64,000 bases of DNA from Corythucha ciliata (lineage: Eukaryota; Arthropoda; Insecta; Hemiptera; Tingidae), in contig CM075943.1 of assembly GCA_038030265.1 (NCBI GenBank), forward strand, positions 24,614,001 to 24,678,000, written 5' to 3'. A model generated the notes under the pieces. The model made no database searches and was not told the DNA's origin. It worked only from the letters and a program-made list of their open reading frames with translations. The translations under genes were made by a program, and so were the position numbers. Positions 1 to 11,000 of this stretch are shown piece by piece; the stretch's first letter is position 1, and every line of letters begins with the position of its first letter.

Positions 1-24
1 GTTTAAGTTTTATTTGACGTAAAC

Positions 25-2209
25 CTTGAATCTTTCATGTGTGGACAGTCTTTCCCAGTGACGAGAGCCTTGATATCAATGACAGCCAGCTTGTTGGGGA
101 GTATTTCCACGGTTGGCACGTTTTTCTCGTCACAGTCCCCGTAATGGAAGACTTTATGACTCGGCGACAGTCGCACGTACCAGAATTTGTCCTTAATCCT
201 CTGAAACAGGAAACCCCACGGTGGTCTCGGGCTCTGTGATTTCTATGTTCTCAATACAAACCTGTCCTCTTTGGGAATATTTCGTGAAACGAGTGCCTTC
301 GACCAAAAATGCCAGCCTTTGTTTTCGAATCAATTCCATTATGTCGGGAGTGATCATCTCCTTCAGTTGAACAATGGGACGAGCGTGTGACTCCCACTCT
401 TCCCTCGAGCTTCTTTCCTGTTGCCAAATATTGGTGATCTCGTTGTAGGTGAGCAGTAACAGTCGAGAGCGGAATTTATCGAAAGCTTTAGATTCCGCGC
501 TCAAGGCTCTGGTTATTTGTTCACGGACTACGCTGAACACCTGAAATACCAAATTTGAATGAGCAATGAAGAGGTCGTGAAGCGGGAGGCTTTACCTTCA
601 CAAAATCTTCAACTGTGGCTCTCATTTCTTTCCAAGTTTTATTCAATAGGACGATGCAAATACAGAAAAATTCCTCGAAGGGACGATCGTGAGTGAAAAA
701 CATGGGGTAGAAAGTGATTCCCTGTTCGTTAGGAGTTTCTCCGATGTGCAACAACTGACACAGGAGTCTAACGAGCTCTACGCTCGTTCTTCCAAAGGGG
801 CATTCATGTTCGTCAGCTCGACATGAATTTTCTAGAACGACCTAAAAAAAACGAGGTTGAGCCAGGATAGTAATACGAAACTATTCGTCGTACTTTGGTG
901 TAGTTTTCTGTTTGAGTTCTAGCGAAATAGACCATACAGTCTAGAGCTAACATTCCCGGGGGAGTTTCAGTGAAGTCCAAAGCGGGGTTTATGTCTGATT
1001 TGAAGCCTAGTTTTTTGTAGTCTTTAGCGAAGACGCCCAGCTGCCGTCTGGCAGACGAGTCATTCGCCAGAGAGCCTTCCGTGTCAAACGCTATTTTCCT
1101 CAGTTCCTTGATTTTATCGTGGGCGTCTTGATCCTGTCCAAAGAAAAAAAATTGGAAATTCGAAGCAAATTTCTCAGACTATCTGTTACTTGTGAATCCA
1201 TTTTCGTGTTCATACGAGGCTCCAAAAGACCCAGTAAGTACGTTTGGTACACGTATAGCTGGTGAGCCATTTCCGCTCCAACCTGTAGGAAAAGGGGGCA
1301 TCATTTTAGGGCGGATTCGTTTTGAAATAAAGTAAAAAATAGTGCATTTTTTGAATTAAATGCACTAAAACTTACGGAAACAGATTTTTGGATGATATGG
1401 TTAAGGATAGCGCTTTTCATTTGTTTTGAGCAAAGTTTAACTGCCAGTATCTTTCTCCTTCCAGCGTCGGATTTTGCCAGAAAAGCGTTGATCAAAGCCA
1501 AAGTGTTTTGCTGAATAACGGGATTTTCAGTCTGTATATGGGCCTCCAAATTTTGAAAATTGATTTCCTTTTCGAGTTGAGCGAATTTACTCGAACTATT
1601 GACGAGAATGTTTTCCAGGATTGACAGTGACGCTTGAATGACTCGACCGTCCTGTTGAGACGGTGACGCATTAACGTAGCCAGCCACCGTGCTTATAAAT
1701 TGTCCTTCGAGAATTTCCCACGAAACAATACCGTGGTCCATGAGCTCGACGAATGACTTGAGCAAATAGGCCAGCATGACGCTTTTCCATTTCCCTTGTC
1801 CGATGAGGTTTATAATCAAAGACAGGCCTTGTTTGTTGATGAACTCAAGGGCGAACGTTAAATCCGTGCTTAGTGCAGCGAGCTTTTCCAAAGACTCGAC
1901 TTTATCGTCGGGAGACCCAGAATTCAATACTACAAGAATGTCATTGACCGTTTTAAGGGGTGAGAATGTTAGGCGAAGAACGGAGCCGTTTTTCACTTCG
2001 TTCCTGTTTTTCTCTGTGATGTAGTTCGTGTTGTTACTGTCAGAAAACTGTAGCGAGTACTGTTCAGCCTCGGACAGGTCCCAAACGTTACAAAGCTCTT
2101 GTATTATAGAAGCAAGAGGTTGTTTTTGATTGAAAAGAATTAATTGCGGTGTGTGGTCTTCCATTTCCACCGCAATTTTAACTATGTTCGCATCCTTAGT
2201 GGCCGACAT
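25..2209 (-). CDS. ELMO (CED-12): ELMO/CED-12 engulfment and cell motility protein (six exons, 3' end outside window)
   Basis: Exons read on the minus strand with GT-AG borders and matching phases: 1376-2209, 1190-1282, 894-1133, 596-841, 262-540 and 25-200, about 622 codons. The start [19 protein letters not shown] is followed by [17 protein letters not shown], matching the N-terminal domain of ELMO proteins. An armadillo-like helical region follows (to about residue 280), then the ELMO domain ([33 protein letters not shown], about residues 280-470) and the start of a PH-like domain ([29 protein letters not shown]). Family members run to about 720 residues, so roughly 100 C-terminal residues, including the proline-rich tail, lie beyond position 1. 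ELMO binds DOCK proteins and activates Rac in phagocytosis and migration; this is family knowledge. The last donor (after position 25) is inferred, because the frame hits a stop just beyond it. Confidence 0.93.
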
Positions 2210-2329
2210 GATTCAGCTGGGAGACAAAAGAATCGTTTACCTGGACACGTACCTCCCTCGAAGGCTTCAATATTACACTGCCCGTTGTCAGTCGTTAATT
2301 AACCACATCCGCCGAAATATCCCACAATA

Positions 2330-4600
2330 ATCGACACTTCACTCTTACATTTCTGTTTTCTGTTTATTAGTTTAATCTTATCAGCGCTTACTGTGGGGGA
2401 AGTAGCCCCTCCCTTTGGAACAAAGTAGTCTTCGAACAGCAATGTGAAAGCTAATGACTACAAAAAATTATTTTGTTGCTAAATTTTGCCTTTAGAATAT
2501 TAGTCGAACGTCGGGCAGGAATTTAGTGCTCGTGAGGCATTGGTCTACTAATATTAAATCAGCCCCCAAAAAACCGACTTATTTCCTTGAACTCCAAGGA
2601 CCAATCAGCCAAGGGTCCATGTGTTCAGTAACGGTTACTTGGCTTCCGGATTTCTGAACCCGTTGCCGAAAACTTTAAGTAGCCTAGTGGTAACGGTAAA
2701 ATTCGGCTTATTGGTAGGTAGTCCAAGTCCAAAAATCGTGAGGATATCTGAAGATTTGGTTTTTTCATAATATTTGTTGAGGGGGGTCCACGACCTGATG
2801 AGTTGGAAAGTTGCTGATGGGGACTCGGGGTCCTGAATTTCTAGGAACTTGTTATTCCGGTACTTTGATGGGTTCGTTCCAAAACATTGTTGCAAGGAGC
2901 GGAAGAGTCCGCGCACCGCCTGCACTTTGTCAATTTGTTGTCAGGGAGCTATACATATAATGATATAACGTTCGTGACCAGTGCGTAAGTTACAGTCTGG
3001 CCTGTGAAACTTCACGGTGACCGTAGTAACTACAGTTTCTCTCCAGATTGTCATACAGACAGGCACAGTAGCAAGCAGTGGGGCTGTAGAAACGACTTTT
3101 CATATGGGCCTACAACTATGACTTTTGCTATATCACAGTTAAAATGCTCATCTACCCCTTATTACCCCCTCCCAACTCGTCAAATTCTGCAGTCTGTTCC
3201 AGCACGGGGGGAGAGTCCCGGGCTGCCCACAAGAGGGGATGGCGCTGGATTACTCACTCAAAAAGATAGATTAGCTGGATTGACACCCTAAAAAGCATCG
3301 GTACCGAGACGAGACCAACTATTCAGAGGGAGAGACCGAGACCAAGATTCCAGGCATTGTACCGAGACCGAGACGATACCAAAATTCTCGACACGAGTCA
3401 GTCTCGGTATCAGAAAACAAGAGGCGAGGGGGAGGAAGATTTTTTCAATTCCAGCTACGAACTTTTAAAAGCTTTTTACTTCCATTTCTTAATTTTAGCC
3501 GCGAATTAGCACTTTTTCTCCATTTAAGCCGAGTTTGAGCTTTTTATCCATTTCAGCCGTGAATTTGCCCTTTTTATTCAGTTTAGCCACGAAGGCATAA
3601 CGCGTACACTTTTTCGCAATTTCAGACACGAATATTTAGAGTTTTGTCTGAACGTTTATGCGTGAACTTGTCCAACCGGTTACCAAGAATCTGAGATCCG
3701 AAGAGCTATGAAGGAAGCAAAAGATGAATTCCCTTGACCCTTCCGCAATTCTCAACACGATCGATCCTATTCGATTGTTATTTGTTCCCCCGTGGGCAAT
3801 TTCTCCTACTCCTGCAGACTCTATCGCAGTTGACCAGATCTTTTTACTTTTCGAAACCGATACCGAGACTTACTTGACCGATTCCGACTTACTGGTCGAT
3901 ATACCGATACCAGCTTTTCAGAACCGAGATCGAGACCACTCATGGGGTTGACTTATTCAAAAAGGCAATTCCGCTGATTAGGAACTTTCTTAGTCCAAAT
4001 ATTTCACGGATTTGACACTCACGCAGAACCCGATTTCTTAGTTTTGACTAATTCAGTAGCCAAATTTCGCCTTTAATTGGTGGCTTATCGAAAGCAATAC
4101 GGTAAAATTTCACTCTTTCTTTAACAACATTTTACGGATCTGGCTTGACAGAAATCAATTTTGCACGAGTTTGGCTCCCTAAAAAAGCCAACTTCACGGA
4201 GTTTCACACATGTTTTTCCCAAAGAAGGGGAAATTTCTAGCAAGTTGGGATCATTTTAAAGAACAATATTGCGGGTCTGGTTTCGCAGTGTTGGCCCATT
4301 CAAATCTAATTTTCTGAGCCCCCCCCCCCCCGCCCAATGGCAATTTCGCGGGTTTTAGTTACCCAGCTCGGCTGCATTAGTAAACCCAATATCACGCAAT
4401 TGGTTCTCATTTAAAAATAATTTCGCGGTGGTTGATAGTGATAAAGTGACCTATACACGCATAATAAATATTGCGCAATTTGGGAGTTGTACAATAAAAA
4501 ATGACAGCAACAAGTGTCAATGCAATAGCGGCAATTGTTGGTAGCCATTTTGATTTCTATTCACACTCACTTCTTCACTCTGAGAAGAAAGAGTTTAAAT
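2330..4600. repeat. ELMO upstream region with degenerate minisatellites
   Basis: No gene seen. From 3298 to about 3420 and again 3850-3945 there is a degenerate repeat of ACCGAGACC. From about 3450 to 3640 a second degenerate tandem repeats roughly every 37 bases (TTTTTATCCATTTCAGCC followed by GTGAATTTG). From 3955 to 4420 copies of the AATTTCGCGGGTTTGGC phrase appear (family A below), with a poly-C run at 4321. Confidence 0.6.
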
Positions 4601-4806
4601 GAAGAATTCAAGGAGAAATAAAATTATTGAACCCTCAGCCATATGTTCATTTTTTTATGAATGCGCATTTCGGAGCGACTGGCGCGTTAAGTGGAGTTCA
4701 TTTTGTTTATTAGTGCTGATGAGGGAGCGGGGGTCGCTCCGAAATGCACATTCATTAAAAAATGAACTTATGGCTGAAGGTTCAATAATATCTCCTTGAA
4801 TTCTTC
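4601..4806. repeat. Fold-back element with ~75-bp arms
   Basis: GAAGAATTCAAGGAGA at the left is matched by its reverse complement ending at 4806. The arms continue through TCAGCCATATGTTCAT and CGGAGCGAC with few mismatches. The loop is about 55 bases. No coding content; no clear target duplication. Confidence 0.75.
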
Positions 4807-5030
4807 GAGCTGAATATCAGCCAACAGTAAATTGGGTCATCGTGAGTTTAAATGAAATTATTGTAGGCATCATATTTGAAGCCATTTGCATATTTCGCCA
4901 TTTGTCGGGAGAATTATTTTGATCAAGCGGTTTGACCGTCTAGGGGGGGGGGGGGCGCCTTAGGCTTAATCACAGACTGACGGGGCGTACGGTCGAGGGG
5001 AGGGGATGAATGGGACGGCCTCCGTTTTAA

Positions 5031-5662
5031 AGGCCCCTACACACGTTCCTGTCCTAACGTCCTGTCCTTACAAAAAAAAGCAAGGATAGGATGATCGGAT
5101 CGTGTGTAGCGAAGCAGGAGAGCAAAAACGACAGGACGTCCTAACTAGGGAGGCAGGAAGGCTTCGACCGTCCTGTCTCCTGTTTCCCCACCACTTTTTT
5201 AACTGGGTAGGAGCGTGTGTAGGGCAATCGGACGGTTCGTCCTGCCAAACTCTACCCCGCTCGCACCCCTCGCGTACCATTTTCGGCAATGAGTCTCTCA
5301 GCTGCACTCACGGATTCCCTCATCACTGTATTTTTCTTTTCTATGAACGGCTTAACTTTATCCAGCAGTGCTAGAAAACAGTCCTCATTCATCCTGAGAA
5401 AATTGCGGAAGTCGGTTTTGTCCAGCTCTTTCAGTAAGTTCACGTGCGTGAATTTTGCCCTCTCGAGTAGCCATGTTTTGGCCCACAAACGCCTCTTTTT
5501 TCTTTTTTCCTCGCACGTCGTCGAACTTAGCACGGCTAATGCAACACCTATTTTTTGACTTTGAGAAATGGGAGCCATGGCAATTAGCTATATTGAAAAC
5601 AAAAATGAATAAAGAAAAAGCGCAAAATTAAAAAAGACGCTGAGCGGGACCCGGGAACGTTC

Positions 5663-5701
<39 letters not shown>

Positions 5702-5853
5702 ATGTGCTCTCTCTTGCTCCCACCTCCCACTACTCGTCAAGAGCCCCCCAAAGGGTGCTTTCAGTCGGAACGTGTGTAGACGAGCGTCCTAGCAAGGAGG
5801 CAGGATGAATTTGACAGGATAGGAAGCTAGGACAGGAACGTGTGTAGGGGCCT
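5031..5853. mobile_element. Non-autonomous PIF/Harbinger transposon, 823 bp
   Basis: Perfect terminal inverted repeats AGGCCCCTACACACGTTCCT (continuing TGTCCTA) lie at both ends, flanked by TAA at 5028-5030 and 5854-5856; a 3-bp TWA duplication is the Harbinger hallmark. Inside on the minus strand lies an N-terminal transposase fragment. The catalytic part is gone. An (AGT)n microsatellite is at 5668-5700. Confidence 0.85.
5252..5578 (-). pseudogene. Harbinger-type transposase N-terminal fragment
   Basis: The 108-codon ORF contains KKRRLWAKTWLLERAKFTHV, NLLKELDKTDFRNFLRMNED and VMRESVSAAERL, the helical N-terminal region typical of PIF/Harbinger nucleases before the DDE domain. The frame then runs into terminal non-coding sequence, so DDE residues are absent. 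It lies inside the TIR element at 5031-5853 and should depend on an autonomous relative. Confidence 0.8.
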
Positions 5854-5856
5854 TAA

Positions 5857-6400
5857 GAGTATCGCGATCATCAAGGGACTATAACTTCAGCGAGGTAGAG
5901 ATTAAAATCTGCTGGTTGAGATTAAAAAACGAACTAATAGTAACAATAAAAGTTTTTTAAATATCCAAAAATTGTTTGGTTCATGAAACCACGGCAAGAA
6001 AATTGGGCGATGAGCCGGTAATATTATAAATAATATGTTACAAGCTAGTTGCCTACAATTAACAACCTACTAAGAACAGTTTCATAGTATGGTGTAATGT
6101 CTTTTATAAAAGTCTTCAGTAAAAACAACAATAATTATAATAACAATAACAATATGTTTGTTAGTCTTGTTCTCGGTGGATTAAAATGAGTCGATTTTGG
6201 TCATTAACTGGCCTCACGGGATTTTCATGGTTAAGTAGAGAAATAACTGTAAGCAGTAACAGGCAGAAAATGCAGTCATTTAAAAGTTTTGTCTGACAAT
6301 GAGTCACCATGAAAATTTGGGCAAATAAATCGTAAAAAATGGGGTTGAATTTTAGGAGTTAATGAACGTTTTTTAAACAATAAATTAACCACGTCAAAAA
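5857..6400. other. Spacer downstream of the ABCG stop
   Basis: AT-rich sequence. I see no gene, repeat or clear polyadenylation hexamer in the sense direction of the ABCG gene. Confidence 0.5.
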
Positions 6401-8064
6401 TCATCTCAGAGATCGAATTTTCCACCTGAGTAAAACATAGGCGGCCACTTTGGCGAGGATCAACATGAGCGTTAGAATGATTATACAATTGGTGTAAACA
6501 TCGCCTCGCATGTCAATGTCATACAGAAATTTTTTCGGGTATTTGTAGTAGCAGAAGAAATGATCCTCGCAGGGCAGTGTCTCGCGGCCCATACCGTAAA
6601 TGGCTCCGACGTAGCCTTCGAGACTGTACCGTAAGAAGGAGAAATTCGTGCCCCACGCCAGATACGCGGGAATATCGCGAATGGCGACTCCAAAACCGGA
6701 GAACATCATCATGGGGACTATGAGAATCGGTCCGGCAAAGGTTCCGTTCTTGTAGAAAAAAGAAAAAAAAAATTGAATTTTGAAAAACATTCGTTATTGG
6801 GGGATGCTACTTACGACGACGCTATTGAAAACAGCCCCCACGACGTAACCAATCGCCTGAGAGATAAATACGACCAGTAAACTCAGAATTAGAAAAACTG
6901 AGAATCGATCCCATGATAGTGGTTGGCCGGAAAGGACGTAAATTATAGCGGTGAAAATAATGCAACACGTTGCCTGAAAAAAAATTAAGGTCAGTCGTGG
7001 CTCGAAGTTTAAATAATTGAGGATATGCTCTTACAGCGACCGGTATGTCAACTATGTTGACCATAATGTAATAGGATTTCAAGGAGTACCACCTGTTGAA
7101 ATGTTCCTTGATGAGAATTGACATTTCCATTGGAACTGAAAAAGTGAAACAAACGCTTGCTGAGCAACTCTCCGGCCAGTATAAAAGCGCTAATTACAAG
7201 TTAAAATAGTCAGCATCATCGTTGACATTGCGTGATGAATTAAAATGGAAAAAAGTAAGTTGTAGTTGTCCAAAACTCGTGATCCATCCACCCCTGAGTT
7301 GTAAAATAGGGTGCCAAGCATTAGTCCCGTGATGATGTTGGCTACTAGGCGCATGTACGTCAAAGTCTTCAACAACGACAAAAATACTGAAAATTACTAA
7401 ATGGGGTCCAATAGCGAGGGATTCTCACCGAGTCTCTTTTCACTTTGACGAATCCCCGCGCCATGATGACGAACAATTGATTCAACTGATTAGTTTCCTG
7501 TAAATTGGCCGTGCATCTTAGTCTTCCTGGTAACCTCGGGCTTTTGTGCGATACTAAACGTCACCAATTAGTGTTCAGGCGCTTGTCTATTGGGGGGGGG
7601 GGCATTTTACCTTCAACATGAGTTGTGGGCGTTAATTTGTCGGCATGTTCGAACCATTCTATCGACCGTCCGTTTTGAGTACCGTTGACTAGGATTCCAA
7701 TTTTGTCCTTGCCGTATTCACCGGACGCAAGTTCAATAACTGTTAAAAGCGAAGACAATTTAAAACGAATTTGTCCCTTTTAGTCACGTTAGCGATGGCG
7801 ATGGTCGGCGAGGAGGGGGTCTTACCATAATCGGCCGGGTTGTGATACCTCGGACACGGAAGGTTGACCTTTTCCAAGTACGGAACGAGGTTTTTGGCAC
7901 TCCCCTGGTACAGACACTCGCCTTCGGCCAGAACGTAGACATGATCGAAGTTTTGAAACAGGGAGGCGCTCGGTTGGTGAATGGTGCAGACGACTGTTCG
8001 TCCTTGATTGACCAAAACACGCATCAATTTGATGCAGAGTAGGCAGGACGAACTGTCAAGACCC
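6401..8064 (-). CDS. ABCG C-terminal exon cluster: H-loop region, linker and six-helix membrane domain
   Basis: Seven exons with short introns. Exon 7826-8064 completes the D-loop (GLDSSS) and carries the H-loop stretch [20 protein letters not shown]. Exon 7611-7739 is the poorly conserved linker. Exon 7429-7497 encodes [20 protein letters not shown] at the start of the membrane domain. Exon 7198-7366 begins at ACT (TLTYMRL) after an AG inside a T-rich stretch; this choice keeps phase and fits the family. Exon 7035-7135 gives [20 protein letters not shown], 6815-6973 two membrane segments, and 6401-6748 [20 protein letters not shown] plus the cysteine-bearing extracellular loop and the last helix, stopping at 6401. 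A run of ten G lies in the intron just downstream of 7611. Confidence 0.9.
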
Positions 8065-11000
8065 CTAAACCAAAAAAAACAAACAAACAAAAAAAAAAAA
8101 CCATTCCAATCATTGGGCGAACATAGACCTCAAATTTTGGTTGGATTTCCAGTGAATGATTTAAATCGGAGGAAAGTTAGTAAAGTTGTGTTACTGTCAC
8201 TTCATAAGTCCCTAGCCTCTAGCAATTTGAATAATACCTCTTCCTTCAAAGTAAGCGGCTCTTTTGATGTGTTGCGTGTGAATGGTCAGTTCCCTTAGTA
8301 AGAAAAGAAGAATAAACAAAAATTAACTAATTAGACCCTTTAAACCTCTTTAAACATTATAATCGTACTCGATTACAATTAGGAATTCTTCACGCACACG
8401 TTTGGTCTTACTTAATTATCTCTCTGTTTTCCTTTCGTAAGCCTTAGTTTATTACTTTATCGAGGGCACTGTACTTTTAATCTATTCATCGTTAAAATTC
8501 TACGTATTTTAACCCTCCGGTGTATTTAGTCTTTACGAGAAATTAAACACCTTTCATCTCACAGCTTATCGGAATGTGGTCCTCCCTAAACGAAATAGTT
8601 GGAAACTGAAGGCCAAATATAAAATCGTACCTTGGGGCTTCACTTTTGATTTTTGACGCGGAGATTTGTTGTTGTTTAATCGAAACTGTCAAGTGTTCTG
8701 TGGAGAGGGGTCAAAAACTTTCTCAGAAATACCGCGCGAATTCCTTCATTACTGTGCACCTTGCACATTACTTTTGTTTTGATTCTTACGGATATTTCGA
8801 AATAAAATAATTAATAAATACACTAAGGCAGCTCATTACGGCCGTTGAAAATCGTTACTGCGGAACGACCCGATTCTAAAAATGAAAACAAAAACTCCTG
8901 GATAGGTTCCTGTTCCTAATGTTTATTGTATGTAATAAAACGTACAACCGCAATCACCTTAGTATTAAAGAAAACTGTCGTGTTCCAACAAATTCAAATT
9001 AAAAACTTCGAGCAGACGCGCGTTCGAGCGACCTTGATGATTCTGCAATCTGAACATTTATGTACACGCTCTCTACGTTTGAGAACTTAATACCCCTCCT
9101 TCTCTTCACCAACTTTTTCTAGTTGGTAGGTATACTTAATAACAATTTTTTCACGGTCTGACATTCAGGTTTTTTTTTTCTCTTTGAAGTTGTGATTTCC
9201 TACGAATGTACATATACATACACATGAAGGCCAACTGGTGTAATGCCAAGTTATGGAGAAGTTCACAGGAGAGAAAAATTGGCAGTTTTCGGGGCTGAGC
9301 TACGAGCCCAAATGGGCTCATAGTGTTACTAAAGTTGCTAGTTTTGTGGCTGAACAGGTCAATTTTTTGCCGCTGTGCCATTAATACGCCAAATAGCATT
9401 AGCGTAGAACGGGAGGGTGCAGATCACACAACACAATGGCAGTTCCCGCAGTGGGTAACCCACCTAGTACCGGAGCTGGTGGACCACTCTCCAGGGGAGG
9501 AGGTGTCTTTACACTGTGGCCACTCTGTTGCGTCTTGAGCAGGCATTCACTGTATTTTTCAGTTGAACATGGTTTGAAGGACTCACAAATCACGCCAGCC
9601 TTGAATTGGCAACAAATTGGTAAAATTTGAGAACAGTTTGGAAGGTGATTAAAATTATGTTTTCGCGAAAGCTACCTTCGACTTCAAGCTAGGGAAGAGG
9701 GGTGGCCTATTTGCCTCAAACGAGTGGAAACTTTGATTCCACTCTCCTCGCCTGATTAACCACTCAAAGTATACCAATATAGTAGCTGAAACTGATTTTC
9801 TGCTGGTAATTCATATAGTCGGGAACTGTCAATTTTACCACGCAATCCGAATTTCCAAATAAAAATCTGACCATTTTGTCCCAAAAATAGACTTGCCCAA
9901 GCCAAAAAGGGCTTTCTCCTCGCGAGCCCTAAAATTGATCGTTAATTCACTTTGAGAAGGTGACTATTCCTCTCTGAGAGGGCGGATTTTCTGCAGAAAC
10001 CTGAGGCTCGGCAAGGAATCTGACAATTTCACCCCAGTTTGTATCGAAAGGGGCGTTGTTCATCAAAAACTCCCGCCATGGGCGTAGCTAGCTCAAGACA
10101 GAACGGCGGGCAGCTTTTCGCATTCCCCATACAGAGAGTCCGCGAGCGTATTCGCCTTAACGCGGAACGTGTCGGATTCAGTTTGGAAAGGGTGAGGGGG
10201 AAGTAATCATGGGATGGATTGAAGGTCGAGTGGTTTCCCAGGCGTAGTCACTGATGTCCCGTGTCCGGACTCTCGGGTAATACGAGGTCGAGGTTCCAAT
10301 GGTTCCCGGAGATGGGGCTGCCAGTAGTTCCTCACCAGATATTAGTACGGTGAGTCAGGCTTGTCAGCCTTCGACGTTGTCTGTCGTGGTCGGGGCTAGC
10401 CAGGGCTTGGAGTCTCTAGCCCTCAAAAAATGTCCCGAAAATTGCAATTTGTCAGATAATTATAGCCCCGCAACTTGCCAGGGTTGCCACAGACCGGGAA
10501 AACCTGGGAATCCGGGATAAGTCAGGGAATTTCTTAGTTTTTAATCCAAAGTTTGGAAACAATGAGTGGACAGCTTCTTTATCGTAGAATCCCTCGTATT
10601 TGGGGGTTTAATGTAGAACAAAATTGAACTAATGCGAGCTCTTCTGAGTCTTCTACTCGTCATCATCCGTTCGACTTTTCGTTCTCGACTTTTTGAGTTG
10701 TACCAGTATTCTTTCGGGCGTGCGATGTGTTATGACGTCACATTTAAGTAGTGTTGGCCATTGGTCAAAATCTGTTCCGGTCAATTGACAAGAATTTGTC
10801 ATTTTTGACTGGAATTTGACCCGTCAATATCTACTCCCGCCAAACCATGAGAATCTCTCCAGTTCATTGCCACCGCGACACGTCGTGCGCAGGCCGTGAC
10901 AGTGCTACGTCGAGACCGGAAGCTCATTTAAAAAACTGCAGGTGGAGTTCATTTCAAAACCATCTGCCCACAACAGTGGACATTTATAAGGTCGCCAAAA

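Noticed and set aside
3298..3945. CRISPR-like spacing of ACCGAGACC repeats
   Set aside because: Repeats are short, degenerate and irregular in a eukaryotic sequence; no unique equal-length spacers.
10299..10520. 73-codon ORF ([12 protein letters not shown]) as a small gene
   Set aside because: No start context, splice partner or domain; composition is not clearly coding.
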